From Lutjanus erythropterus (taxonomy: Eukaryota; Chordata; Actinopteri; Lutjaniformes; Lutjanidae), in the NCBI GenBank assembly GCA_020091685.1, contig CM034606.1, positions 18,492,695 through 18,556,694 of the forward strand: a stretch of 64,000 bases of DNA, given 5' to 3'. A model generated the notes under the pieces. It did no database searches and was not told the DNA's origin. It saw only the letters and a list, made by a program, of their open reading frames with translations. The stretch's first letter is position 1, and each line of letters starts with the position of its first letter. Below, piece by piece: positions 9,852 to 21,522 of the stretch. Made by a program: the position numbers and the translations under genes.

Positions 9852-12329
9852 TATGTAATGGTTGGGTGGATTCCTTCAGTGTGTTGTGTCCACACTAAAG
9901 GTGAAATATAGTTCTGCGTCAAAGGGTTACAGCTTAGCTACAGCTTAGGCATGTAGCTATGCTGTATCTGATGTATGACAAAGGTGAAAAATTAGTTGGT
10001 TTTTGTCCACCGGCAAAAAGGCTAGTGAATGTGCAGATTTTACAAGCCACTCACTAGATTACCATTGTTTTTGGCTAGTGAATGATGCAAATCTTCCAGC
10101 CACTTGCATATTTTACCTGTTTGTCTGTTGTCTGGTGCTAATTTTGGTACCAGCTTGCAACTATATGCTACTTGGAGACAACTTGGGTTGCTTATGCTTT
10201 CTCCTACAAGTTTCCAGAAAGAAATCGCTGAAAGTGAAAGCTGAGGAAAGACTCTGCCTAACAAAGCCATCTCCACCGTAGGGCCAAAGCCTGACTGATC
10301 AGCCCCCAAGTGGGTTTTGGTAACATGCCGTCCCCACAGTCAACCCTTCACTGACCCCCCTTTCTCCCGCTTAAACAAGCCTGTATTGCAAGACTCAACC
10401 CGTGTGTGCAGGAGATCAGAGAGAAAGGCGCTTTTTTAAATCTCTGTGTTCAACTCTCAGAACTTTTGTAGCTTCTAACTGAATCTCTGTGATTTGACAT
10501 TCAGTTTCTCCCCTGTGACGCTGTTTGTACTTTCAGGTGTCTGCATTATTTAGCTGCTTCATGCTCGCTTTCAGCTTTATAGGAATTGTGTTTCTTCATA
10601 ATAAAAGCTTTTAAATAATAAAATATTTGGGGATTTTTATTGTAGAGATTTAAAGGAAATAAAACACCATTTTACAGGCATTTGCCTCAAGTCAAGCCTA
10701 TTGATGTTAAAAGATACGCTCAAGTGGATATCCCTGTTGTAATGAAGATGTAATTCCCTGCTGTACTAGACTAGTGCACTGAGTCAAACCGAGTCAAGCC
10801 AAATCAGAACATGTGGATGGGAAAGGGCTATTGATGTTGACCCTGCACTAAGGTCTAAAGAAGAGCTTTATGTTGACTCTAATCTGCTGTCACTCATTTT
10901 AAATTTCGCCCGTCATTCAATACAGGCAATTTGATCGACACATTCAGCACATCAGCACAGTTCACAGAATTATTTTCAAAATGGAGTTCAACCAGCCGAG
11001 ACACCAGAATAACAGCTCTGTCTGATCTTTATAGAAAACAATTATGAAACCTCTTGTATGGACATATGTGAGGAGCGTTTTTAAATAAGTGGACGTTGTC
11101 GAGGTAGTCTGAGTGTTCTCCGGTTGGGTTTGGCTCTTTTGGTGTGTTTTCTGCTCCTCGGTGCCACATGGCGTTCCTCGATAAAGCAAAGGATGTGGGA
11201 GCTCTTTGGGATTATCTGACACTGAGGGAATTAGCATCCCGTTCCCAGCCGTCTTTTTCATTTTCGTCTGTTTCTTTCCCTCCATTTTGCGTCCTGCACC
11301 CTCTTCCTTTTTGGTCTGTTCCCCTTCTCCTCTTAATTTCTGTACATATTTTTCCTCTGCAGAGTAAAGTTTTTCTGAGGTAAATGTGTATGTAGATATT
11401 ATACTGTATGTTTGTAACACAGAGAGGGTGAGAGACATCGACCAAGATAGTTTGAGAGAGAGTATAAGTCTAATCAAGACTCTTATTCTCTGAGGAGTTT
11501 CACCTCAGGGTGCTGCAGCTTAGGAGACTGTGATGATATTCAAACGACGACAGGAATGTGTATTTTTATCCTTGCTGCTGATATTCATTGTGTTATCGTC
11601 TTATGGCCCATTTTTTCACATACACAAGGCAAGCTGGCCTTTTTTGGATTGTGTGCTGCGAGAGGCATCTCACAAACAAGCAGAGGTATAAAGTGGTGAG
11701 AGTGGGAGGATGAGAGAGAACATTGTCTTCTCTTTTCCAGCTTAGGGACAGAGCAGAACAGGTTGTGTGAGGATACTTGCTATCCTTAACAACGTCTAAC
11801 ACCGCCTCAGGGCCACCTTTACTTCTGTGATGTAGCTGAGAGTTGTGTTGTGCAGAGGAGTTGGAATATTTGCAACACATTCCTCAGTGTCAGATGGCAT
11901 TCCTAGTACACTATAATTACCAGAGTAACACTTTTACTTTGTCATGTTTTACGTAATTAATGCACTAACTTAGATTAATGTCTTATTATAGCTTTATTTA
12001 ATAGATTTAGATGACTTCTTTGCCTTAACACAATTATGACTCATTAAGCCTAATAAGTAATATAAATGGGGTTTGTGTGCTGCTCAAATTGATCAAGAAG
12101 GTGTTATCCTGGCTTTGTTTTCTTGATTTTTCACTTTGTGTCAAGGTACATTTTTGTTCCATACAACTTATTTTCCCATAATAGCTGACAAAAATAGGCA
12201 GTTATAACATTTTAGTGCTGAGACGTGCTAAAAAGAAGTTGTATGTAGCAAGAAACAGGTTGTAAACAAACCCCTAAATTTAATTGGAAGGAAAAACAAG
12301 GACAAAAAAGATGAAGTATTACCTAAATT
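9850..12329. other. Single-copy non-coding sequence
   Basis: Mostly AT-rich intergenic or intronic sequence. The minus-strand open frame 10962-11477 (171 codons) covers a Lys/Glu-rich stretch derived from a pyrimidine-rich plus strand (11250-11350). It has no recognisable domain and overlaps other frames. The text near 10598-10660 is A/T-rich with AATAAA words but no gene upstream to terminate. Confidence 0.5.
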
Positions 12330-13133
12330 AGTGTTGTAAAATGATCAATATCAATAAATATTAATCCTGAAAATTTATAATGCTTTCAATATTCATTTTT
12401 CACAGTATCGGTACTCAGATACAGCCGCATTTTTTCGCTCTGTCTTCTCTCCGACAGCGAGTTGACACACACGCCGCTGCAGTGCCCACATGGTCCTGCC
12501 TCTTCTCACTTACTCACATTGCCGTTTTCTTCTCATCATTTGTCTCATTTGCTGTATCTGTTGTCATGATACAGCCTTGTTTCATTTATCTCTCATTAAA
12601 AATAGAAAATTTTATGCCCTCAATGTTGAGTCTCATTTTTCTGTAGGGTATCAAAAATGGTATTGAATATTAATATTTTTCATGGTATTATATCAAAATT
12701 ATAAATTTTAGTACTAACTGTAACAGAACTTTAACCCAAACTGTCCATTTTTCTGTGCAATGAGGGATTATCACTAATAATTTGAGTGCACTCACTGTCA
12801 GTTTTAATTTGAATTTGAATAATAAATGTTAAGGTGTTTCTCCCATCCTACATGACAGCAAATCCAAACTAAAGCTGTTAAATATATAATTTATTAGCTT
12901 ATGTTATAGTGTGTAGAATAGTGACTGCTTCTGATATACTAAACCCTTTTTTTATCTCATTAATTAATAAAAATTACATCTAATGTGTCATGTTGCTGGC
13001 TAAGAAAACCATGTAATGCGCATGGAATAATGGAATTATGCATGAATTTATTTTTATATCAACATTATATATCAGTCTGCTGTCCAAATATCAGCACTGG
13101 CTGTTGAAAAACCCATATCGGCCAAACCCTAGT
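12330..13133. mobile_element. Composite of degenerate TATCG-type DNA elements
   Basis: The left part begins AGTGTTGTAAAATGATC and contains GGTATCAAAAATGG and CATGGTATTATATC text near 12650-12700, typical of fish repeats with degenerate GTATCGATAC words. The right part (about 12730-13133) ends AACCCATATCGGCCAAACCC followed by TAG. Read on the minus strand this starts with the AGGGTTTGGCCGATAT pattern that I recall from hAT-like repeats. Both are non-coding. Boundaries are approximate because no paired ends are clear. Confidence 0.4.
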
Positions 13134-15423
13134 TTCTTTCCCCGTCTGACTTAATTTTAGTGATGAGTCCATGAGTTCCCAGACAAGATGAATACAAAGT
13201 CATCATAACCAATAAAAATATTGTCCAAAACCATGAAAAGAAAACCTAAATTTTAATAAAGCGGAATCTTCCTTTAAATATCTCCAAATGTTGATGTAAT
13301 CTGAAATGACATCACTCCGTCAGGCCGCCATCTTTGTGCGCCGGCCGGCCCATGATGTTATCCATCACTGGGTCTCTGTCTGGCGTCGTCAATTACCCAG
13401 AGGAAAATAACATTAGAGGCCTGAATGGGACACGGAGCCGTGGCAGGCCTGACATGGCTGTGTTATATGATTACACAACCTGTTGGCTGTCCGCCTGTCA
13501 AGTGTCTCCCGGCTCTGATGAATGGCTGTAATATGTCGCGCATCACAACACGCCACGCCACACACTCATTAATGGCCTCTCATAATGCCCGGGACGTTCC
13601 TCCGATGGATTCACAGAGAAGGGAGGGAGAGTGAAGGAGGTGGTAGTTGTAGCACGAGAGTGAGAAATGGCGTTCATGAATACTCCAACCTTGTTTCCGT
13701 GTCGCCATTCAAGGCGGTAAACAAAAGAAACATGGTGTCCTCATTTGAATAATTTCTCAAACGGTGTGGCAAGACGCCAGCGTAACTGCTACACGTAACG
13801 CTTAATGAATGAAGGAAAGAAGACAGAAAGAAGATGAGGACAAAAAGCAAACAGAGTTGTAAGAATTATTATTTTTAAAAGTGCGACACATATGTTTCTC
13901 AATTAGATTCATTCTTGTCCATCTGTGGCCTATTTGCATAGATTACGAGAAATGTGTGCATGCGTGTCAGTGTGTGGGAACATTACAATAGAGACGCTTG
14001 AAAAAAAGGAGATTGGATCTGTCGGATGCCATCTGAAGCTCAGCTGATTGCTCTTTCTTTCTGTGAATTATAGGAAACACGCTACCCAAGATCCTCCAAA
14101 CTACTTGACTCTCAGCTTTAACAAACAGATTTGATTCTCGGAGAGACACTGCAACGTGAGGTTCAGAATGAAACGGGTGAAAATAGTTCTGAATGAGCTA
14201 TTCTCTTTGGAGGAGATACTGTGGATCAGTGACTGTGGCAAAAAAAAAGTAGTTTTTCACAAAGTGCACCGGCCGGAGAGGTTATCTAAAACCTACACGA
14301 CCCTGAGTCACATTAGTTGGTGGTATTTATGGCTCTGCCAGACTTTTAGTGTGAAGTGCCTACTGGGAAGCGCCAGGAGCCCCGTTGATGAGCACATTCT
14401 TTTCTCTCAATTTGACACATCTGCGCTCAATACACTACTTTCTCTTGACATATATTTTGCATTGTCTCACATTAAAGCCAGTATTTTTCTTAAAAGAGAC
14501 ACAGATGTTAAAAGATTTTCAATTTCACCTTGCTCAGATGCTCAGATGCGCCTGCATTTTTCGGGCTCGATGCCGTGGAGGAAAGAGCTGAACGGTGCTA
14601 CACCTGCAGTGTGTGTGTATGTGAGAGAGTATATCCCTCTGTCTGTGCGCCTCTGTTGGTGTATGTGTTCTTTCTCACAGCTTGAGTTTCTCAGTTTGAA
14701 ATGCAACACCTGCAGATGTGTCTTGTAAACTGCAGCCCCCAGCTTCTCTCCCATTCAGAGGGGACCATTGAAACAAAGCAATTAAAGTAGCTCTCTACAT
14801 GGGGTGAAGATGTGGTGCCTGCCTGTGCATGAATGTGTGAGTGATTTTCCATTGTTGTTAATGCCAGGTGGCTGGTGTTTTTGCAATACTTTATATTTTA
14901 TACAATGACATTGCTGCAGCGGTGCTAAAATGTCACAGCATCACCAAAATGTGGTGGAAACCAGACAACGTACTGGTGGCGTTTCAAATAACTTCACTTG
15001 GTAGATTGCTACAACATGACATGTTGCCAAAGTTACATTGCAACTATTCTCCCGCAACGACTTTGTGTAAGTAGGGAAGGTAGAATCAGTAGGATTTGTC
15101 CAAGCTGTTTGGCAAAATCGCCATCAACCATCAAGCTCTGAACAAACATACTGCAAATAGTAACAACTGCATTCTGGACATTTAGGAACATAAACAGCAA
15201 ACTTAAACTCTCAGCAGTGCGTCCTGTGATAATTATGCCTATCAGCTGCTCACATGAATGTCACAAGTCAGAGTCTTACTGCGCCCCACAATGGGTTTAG
15301 TATGGCAGTACACAAGTTACATTACACAAGCTACAGAAGCTTTCCAGACTGAAGTTCAGTTTTGGCGTCATGTACTACTACTACTAATGAGGATGATGAT
15401 AGTCAGAAATATCAAGAAATAAA
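13134..15423. other. Single-copy block with candidate conserved non-coding sequence
   Basis: The stretch 13300-13640 is GC-balanced, free of repeats and rich in homeodomain-like TAAT words. It includes CATTAATGGCC closely followed by the partly symmetric TCTCATAATGCC. The stretch 13860-14330 also looks non-repetitive. The longest open frame of the window (14156-14728, 190 codons) lies here, but it has no domain, no splice support and amino-acid composition without a trend. One frame of this length is expected by chance in a window of this size. Confidence 0.4.
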
Positions 15424-15512
15424 GGGCTGGTGTCAATATAATATTGACATCGACAGACATCCAAAGTCAGATATTGGAATCGGTTCAGAACTGAAAAAAG
15501 TGTCCACACATT
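15424..15512 (+). mobile_element. Fragment of a GGGCTGG-type TATCG element
   Basis: GGGCTGGTGTCAATATAATA followed by ATTGACATCGACAG, then ATATTGGAATCGGTTCAGAA and CTGAAAAAAGTGTCC, resembles the left end of teleost repeats related to the one at 6539-7144. The right end is not visible. Confidence 0.45.
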
Positions 15513-15755
15513 ATTTTTTTAATTAATTGCAGATTATATCTTTAAACAGCACAGAGATCTACGTTCTAGCAGGCAAACTAACAGCTCCACTCCAATCACA
15601 ACATTAGCAGTTCTGTCATATTCCTGTCTGCTTAAATATGGAGGTCAGAGGTCACTGACAACCTGTTGACACAGAGCAGATTTATGCAGCACGCACACAC
15701 ACACACACTCGTGCAAACGCACAGGCAGCCACAGCCCAGTTTTTGGCGCAGCACG

Positions 15756-15869
15756 TTACAGCAGTGGTTTCTTGTTGCTGCTGATCGTTGGGTCCTTCCA
15801 GCTCCAGATACCAGAGCCTGAGTTATTCTCCGCTCTGCTCCTGACCCTCCTAATTGAGAACGGCTGTGG
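15756..15869 (-). other. Candidate 3' exon on the minus strand
   Basis: On the minus strand a CT-rich tract ends in CTCTTTCTCAG directly before 15869. The frame that opens in phase 0 reads PQPFSIRRVRSRAENN and ends SSNKKPLL with a TAA at 15756. A second frame is also open across the same bases, and the CT tract is itself a microsatellite (GA on the plus strand), so the acceptor may be fortuitous. No domain is recognised. Confidence 0.12.
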
Positions 15870-16390
15870 CTGAGAAAGAGACAGAGAGAGAGAGAGAAGC
15901 GGAATGGATTCTTGTGTGAAAGCGAAAGGGAAGTAAGAACAAAAGAATGAAAGGAGCAAAGAGCTAGACCTGTGCCGGCCAGTGCCGATCAAGCGGAGGG
16001 TGGCTGCAACAGTTGGCCTCATGAAAGCTGAACCTCCTTCCTCCCCTCCGCCCTCTACCTCCTCTCTGGCCATGTGCCAAACAGAGCCAAGCACAATGTA
16101 GCTTTTCAATATAGTGTATGATAGCTGTAAGAAAGGAAAAAAAAAACACGAGGGAAACACTGTTTGGAGAGAATGAAAACCAGAGGGTTTGGGAAGAGGA
16201 GTGGTGAGCTCAGTGACAGCTGCATGCATGTCGTAGTGGGTGACGGTCTGTCCGTCTGTCAGAGCAGATATTTCTGTCTGTTTAGTGCTGCCTTACTGGC
16301 TGCCAGAGACACTCCTCATGTCATCGCTGGGTGCCTGCTGTCACTGGCTAAAAAGGAGAGAGGGAGCGGAGTGTGTGTATGTTCGCATGG

Positions 16391-16407
16391 GTGTGTGTGT
16401 GTGTGTG
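16391..16407 (+). repeat. (GT)n microsatellite
   Basis: A short perfect GT run followed by GA-rich text. Confidence 0.9.
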
Positions 16408-16974
16408 AGGGAGAGAGTGACAGAGAGAAACTCGAGCAGCTGTCTTGAAAGCTCCTCCACTCTGTCAGTGCATCTCGAATCTGCTTTCCCCTGATACTTC
16501 CCTGGTAAGACAGTGTTCCAGTCAGTTGTTTGGTCAGAAGTCCACCTTTCTGCTGTTACAGGAACACACTTCTGGGAAATCAGCTTGTTGCACAGCTTGT
16601 CTGTTAAGTGATGAGATCATAAACACTGCAGATACCCATATGTCCCCATGTGAACCACTTTTCTATGCACATTTTTCAAGAAAAAAACTTTTCTTTTTTA
16701 CATCATGCATCTCAAAGTTATGATTCTAGCCAGTACATCTGTAGCTCATACATTCATACATCTGCTATCAGTGTACTGTAGAGACCTAACCCCAACCTAA
16801 CTTGCAAAGCATTTATTCAAAAGTCTAAATGAGGGTGAACATAAAAAAATCAGTACTGAATTATCTTTTCCAGCTGCTTGTCCCAATACAGAGCTACGTT
16901 TTGGTTCAACCTGCAACCTGTTTTTGGTTACCGTGATATGTGGAACCTGGCTAGCGCAAACACAAAGGCAAATG

Positions 16975-17070
16975 GTTGTGGCGTAGTTGGGAGAGTGGAT
17001 CTTTAGTTGAGTCTGGGGTTGGTGTGTCGATTCTTGAGATGCATTGATCCGAGTTCACCAATTCAGACAG
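16975..17070 (+). mobile_element. tRNA-derived SINE remnant
   Basis: GTGGCGTAGTTGGGAGAGTG resembles a tRNA A-box region, and about 45 bases later TTGGTGTGTCGATTCTTGAG resembles a B-box region. The spacing and the words GATCTTTAGTTGAGTCTGGG between them are like degraded teleost tRNA-derived SINE heads. It does not fold as an intact tRNA: the B-box consensus GGTTCGA is mutated. The 3' limit is uncertain. Confidence 0.4.
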
Positions 17071-18841
17071 CTCAACTCAGGGCATCTGTCAATCCTGATA
17101 ACAGAGTATACTTTACTCTGTGGAACTAATTAAGATAATGTTTATGTAGATACATGTAACACGAGGCCTGGGATTGTTTCTGTGGTAGTGGCCTTCTTTT
17201 TTAATGAACACAACTGATGAATTTTACAATGACATTAATGAGAAAAGAGCATTATATGCAGATTTGTATCTGGCCAATGTCTGATCTGTAGAAGGCATAT
17301 TCATGATTAACTAACCAACAATTAAATGTTGCTACAATCATCAGTCGGCACCAGAAATACTAGTTGGTTAAATTATGTATTAATATTTTAGTGATGTACA
17401 ACGTAGTTAACTGTTGACATGATAGTCCCCCATCCCGTAAATTAATACACATATGGCATGGATGTTGTAATCAACAAAGTGGGACAGATGACAGCTTGTA
17501 AAAACCAACACAGTTTACAGCATTTTGATATAGAAAATGAAAATAAGATGGATATAGGCTGTGTCAGATTAAACTGGCATATGACCACTGAACTAGAGCA
17601 TTGTGTAACCACATTAAGCACATGTGGGATGTGGAGATTAACCGGCAAGGAGAGCAAGCTGATGATGCTAACACTGCTAAGATTAGCCACACTGTGGGGC
17701 TGCTAACGTTAGCTGCCGTGATCCCACTCAATCTGAAAGGATAACACATTTAGTGAGTTTTTGTCATGTTTTGTAGGATAATCTGCAATGTTCATAATGC
17801 ATAGTGCAAAGTGCCTCACATTTCAGCTGTATTTATAATATGATTTGGTTCCTGAAGAATGTGATTAACAGTTTCAAATGGCTCTCAATACACACAATAT
17901 TTTTCAAGCAATGTTTAACCTCATCAAATACATTCTGTGTTGAAAAGTTTTTTTTTTTAACTTTATGATTAGTCGACTAGTCTAAATTAACGTTTCCATT
18001 AATTGACAGGAAAATGAGTTGCCAGGAACATCCATAATCCATCCATCTGTATCTATTCTTTTATCTGTTCACATGTCAAAGACATTTTTGTTGTTGATCC
18101 AGTGTAAGACTTGGATTTCTTTGGCCCTTTTGGGATCTGTTATAAAACTATTTAGTACAGTGTTATGCTAACTTGTAGTAGATACTGTAGTTAATCCTAT
18201 TAAAACCAGAATGTACCCTCAGCACTCAAACACTGTTGACTGATACAAGTATCATCTCAGAAAACTTGTAGCAGCTGTAATGAAAAGACACCGTGGTAGG
18301 CGGCTGAGTCTGTCAGTTTTGTGTAGGAGGTACAATTTACATGAAATATTAAATAAAAATAGCATACTGTTTTAAATTTCCTGGGTCAACTTAATGTGAG
18401 TGTGGGTGGTGCAGGGAGACGGCGCAGAGCTGAAATTCACTGCATGCCGAAATAGTTCAAAAAATCAGCCTGGCTAGTCTGATCAGTGTATATTCAGTTC
18501 AGTGTTTGACCTCATATTTTGGATAATATTAGTCATAATGGCTGCTATCATTTAACATAATGAAGACAATGGATTTGCATGAAGCAATTCTGCACTTCCA
18601 TTACTTGAACAATGGACCAATCTCTTGAAAACATCCTGTATTCCTTTAAATTAGGGCTCTCAGTTTCTTACTAATATGGTGTATTTTTGCCTAAAGTGCA
18701 GGCCATCGACTGTTTGATTGCAATCATGTGTTGTTGGGAACGCTGTCGTCTGATTGCAAACACGTGTGTTTCGCCAACCGAGATGGCCATCGAGTGAGGT
18801 AATGGAATATTAAAAAAATTTAAGAGCGTTAGGAAGGTACT
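17071..18841. other. Single-copy AT-rich non-coding sequence
   Basis: No gene recognised. Two overlapping frames of 82 codons on opposite strands (17442-17706) are not credible genes. TTAGTCGAC and ATTAATTGACAGG near 17970-18010 may be a scrap of the hAT-like AGAGCTGCAAC family. A perfect palindrome GCTAACGTTAGC lies near 17702. Confidence 0.5.
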
Positions 18842-18945
18842 GGGCTGCACAGTGGCTTAGTGGAAGGTGGGGCGTTTGCACCCACAAGCCAGCTGGGGCT
18901 GATCAGTGTGAAGTTTGCACATTCTCATAGTGTGTTTTGTCTGGC
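18842..18945 (+). mobile_element. SINE-like teleost repeat head (fragment)
   Basis: GGGCTGCACAGTGGCTTAGT and, further on, GCTGATCAGTGTGAAGTTTG followed by CACATTCTCATAGTGTG match the common fish repeat that starts GGGCGGCACGGTGG and continues with GTGTGGAGTTTGCATGTTCTC. The middle is shortened compared with the pattern I remember. It runs directly into the minisatellite downstream. Confidence 0.6.
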
Positions 18946-18954
18946 TGCTATGAC

Positions 18955-19190
18955 AAAATGTCATAAAATGCCATCTAGGGTTCCCTTCCAGTTGACAAAA
19001 TATAATGAAGCTCCCACAAAAGTGACACAGTGTCCAAGAAAGCATGATAAAGTGCCCCTCCAGTGGATAAAACGTAATAAAGTGCCTTCAAGAGCGCCAT
19101 TGGACAAAATATAAGGAAGTGCCCTCAAGGATGGCCCAATGTCCAAGATAACATGCCTTCTAGGGTTCCCCTCCAGTGGACAAAATGATT
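18955..19190 (+). repeat. Degenerate minisatellite with GTGCCCTC/CCAGTGGAC units
   Basis: About six imperfect units of 30-42 bases each begin with an AAAATATAATGAAGTGCC-like block and end with a CCAGTGGAC or AATGTCCAAG block. Examples are GATAAAGTGCCCCTCCAGTG at about 19048 and AAAATATAAGGAAGTGCCCT at about 19105. The first and last units share CTAGGGTTCCC, which suggests a higher-order period. The frames across it are repeat artefacts. Confidence 0.85.
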
Positions 19191-20338
19191 AGCTGCATCA
19201 TGACTTTCAGTGCGCTGACGCCTCACCACATACAGCTGGTGCCCTGTTTTTGTCCATGCCCTTCAGACAGCATGAGTCCACCACTGTGTGCAACCCTGAA
19301 TCAGAAAAGCAAGAGGTACTTAACGTTTTCTTGACCTTTCTGTGACGGTTTCACAGGATCTCTCAGTAAGACAACAATACTCACTGATTTAATGAATCTA
19401 GGAAGGAGAATCACTTAATTCTCCGAATATAATTCCAAGGCTGGAAAACCCCTGATTTTAGCAGCAGTTTGAGCTTTCACAGTGACGTTGCCTATAATTT
19501 TGCGGCAGCCGTGACAACATTAGTCCAACTTTAGATTCTGTGCTGTCAGTGTTCGCTTCCTCTGCCCCTCTAGTGCCCTGACAGCCCTGTAACCACACAC
19601 CGGTGTTTATGTTCTTTAGGTTAACACAGTTATCTCTGTACGTAACACGAGCTCTCAACCTACACGGGCACTTGGCATACATACATGTGGTTGCGTGTGT
19701 GTGTGTGATCTTGCAGCTGCAGGACCCGTCTCTCCTCAGAAAGAGCTGCAGGGACTTGCCAGTATTTTCATTCCCTCTGGAGGCATTTCCGCACACTAAC
19801 AAAGCCCGGCCTGCGTGATGAAACGAAGAGGAAGCAGCTTTTGTGAAGGGAGCAGCCGATTTCAGTGTGTGTGTATGTGTGTGTGTGTGTGTGCACTGCT
19901 GACCCTGGCTAACAGTTTGTTACATGCAGATTTACTTTTGAGCTTGTAATTCAGGCTGCTCCGGGCTCTTGTTTGCAGACGAGCCTACTGTAGCACGAGA
20001 ACAAGCCTACTCTGAGGACAAAGTTGCCTCCTGTTTGCCTCTAATTAACTGGTATAATACCTTGCTTGTTGGATTAGTTAGTGTGGTTTTTACAGGGCTT
20101 GTTAACCACTGGCCTTTCACAGTCTTCACTTCCTGTGTAGCCGCTGCCAAAAGGAAATGTGTGCCGTAGCCCAGGTCACAATTCTCCAGGGTGTCTGGCT
20201 CTGGGAAGGGACTGAATCGAACCAATAAAAGTAGAAAATTGTCTCCTTTTTTACAGTTCAGTAGAACTAACATAAAACACCCTGTGCCCTCATGTCTGCA
20301 ATAAATAAATAACACTGATTTATGTCAGAGACTCTGCT
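19191..20338. other. Non-coding sequence with GT tract
   Basis: Single-copy text, with a GT-rich tract at 19865-19893. Open frames on both strands overlap (19458-19818, 19969-20315) without recognisable domains. Confidence 0.5.
19865..19893 (+). repeat. (GT)n microsatellite, one interruption
   Basis: A GT run interrupted once by TA, about 29 bases. Confidence 0.9.
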
Positions 20339-21012
20339 ACACTTGTAGAAATAAAGGTGCTAACTAGAACCAAATAGGGTTCTTCGGCTTGTCCCCGCAG
20401 GAGATCCCTTTTTTGTTTCTTGTAGAACCTTTTATAAAGGTCCCACCGGGAACTCTTTCAGAGTGCTCTACCTAAAACCCAACATAATGAGTTATACCTA
20501 AGGTTCCGATGAGAACTCCCTATGAAATCTTCTACAGAGAACCTGTGTAGGTGTAATGGTTCCACCCAGAGCCCTCTCTGGGGCCTCCATCCAGAACCTT
20601 TCCACCTTCTAACATTGTTAATAAGCACCTGCTCAGGGGGTTCTACAAAGAATCCTTTTATACTTCAAGGGTTTCATCTTGTCTTCTGAGGGTTAAGATG
20701 AAGAAACATACTGTATTCTACAAGAAATGTCTTAAGAACAGGAGAGGCTGTATCAGTTCCGTGAGATCGGGTCTAAAGTGAGAATAGGACCAGAGGAATC
20801 AGCAGTGTGACAGATGAGACACAAACTTTCAACTCTTTCTTCCAAAAAGGGTTCTTTAGGTGAAGAGGGTTGTGAATGAAACCTGTGGTCTTACAAATAA
20901 CCCTTGACATACACTTTAAAACCTTTAAAAGGGTTTTTCAGAAGCAGTTGTTCTGGGTAGAACCCCAACCCTTCAGGAAGAACCATTTTGGAACCCTTGT
21001 TTCAAAGAGTGT
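20339..21012. mobile_element. GGTTCT/AGAACC-rich TIR element, copy 1
   Basis: The left end ACACTTGTAGAAATAAAGGT and the reverse complement of the right end ACACTCTTTGAAACAAGGGT are imperfect inverted repeats. The interior is packed with internally repeated words GGTTCT, AGAACC, AACCTTT and their complements, for example TAGAACCTTTTATAAAGGTC near 20424. A related copy lies at 61699-62332. I recognise the pattern as a frequent teleost non-autonomous element but do not know a reliable name. No protein frame. Confidence 0.75.
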
Positions 21013-21428
21013 TTTTTTTTTGGGTTCGGTCAGTGTCTGAGTGTTAATTTTTCTCTTTGCTGCTGCTGGATACTCTTCGTTAAGTCGGTGGTTTCCAGAA
21101 ATAACTCCTCGGTTTTGGCAAGAGCAGAGGTGGGAGCTAACATGAAACATTTTTGCTGTCTCACTTGAGGTCATGACACAGCTACCGACAATCACAAATG
21201 TTTTTTTTTTCTTAAATGGGAGCAAAAGCAATGCAACTGCAGGGTCTGGAAACCGCAGTGTCGCTGAAGCTGAGATTTTCTTTGGGGTTGTCTACTCTAC
21301 AGAGTCAGCGTCCTGCGGGTTGACGGCCAGAGCCCTGTGACACACGCTCATGCCCATAAACAGGGATTTGGCCCTCTGGAGAAAATAACCTTGATAATTA
21401 CTGGGTGCATATAGACCTGCCCACAGTG
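21013..21428. other. Single-copy non-coding sequence
   Basis: No feature recognised apart from short T runs (21012-21021 and 21200-21209). Confidence 0.5.
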
Positions 21429-21466
21429 GGGAGGAGGAGGAGGAGGAGGAGGAGGAGGAGGAGGAG
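21429..21466 (+). repeat. (AGG)n trinucleotide repeat
   Basis: Twelve or more perfect GGA units. Translations of this tract as poly-Ser, poly-Leu or poly-Arg are artefacts. Confidence 0.95.
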
Positions 21467-21485
21467 ACGGGGGTTGACTGAGAAG

Positions 21486-21489
<4 letters not shown>

Positions 21490-21520
<31 letters not shown>
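21490..21520 (+). repeat. (AG)n microsatellite
   Basis: A perfect AG run of about 31 bases, separated from the AGG tract by some 23 bases. Together they form a purine tract of roughly 90 bases. Confidence 0.95.

Positions 21521-21522
<2 letters not shown>

Larger units (their letters stand above)
15513..16974. other. Non-coding sequence with short tandem repeats
   Basis: Short CA text lies at 15694-15708, a GA run at 15881-15897 and a (GT)n run at 16391-16407. Overlapping frames on both strands between 15756 and 16494 follow these low-complexity tracts. The minus-strand segment 15756-15869 is listed separately. Confidence 0.5.

Noticed and set aside
10962..11477. Minus-strand frame of 171 codons with a Lys/Glu-rich middle
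   Set aside because: The Lys/Glu part is the complement of a pyrimidine-rich stretch. Other frames overlap it and there is no recognisable protein.
14156..14728. The longest open frame of the window (190 codons, plus strand)
   Set aside because: No domain, no splice or promoter support, and an average composition. Around one frame of this length is expected by chance in a 64-kb window read in six frames.
16975..17070. Functional tRNA gene
   Set aside because: The A- and B-box regions are degenerate and no cloverleaf can be drawn. It is better read as a SINE remnant.
18955..19190. CRISPR-like array
   Set aside because: Units are imperfect along their whole length with no distinct unique spacers. 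This is a eukaryotic minisatellite, and no cas genes are present.
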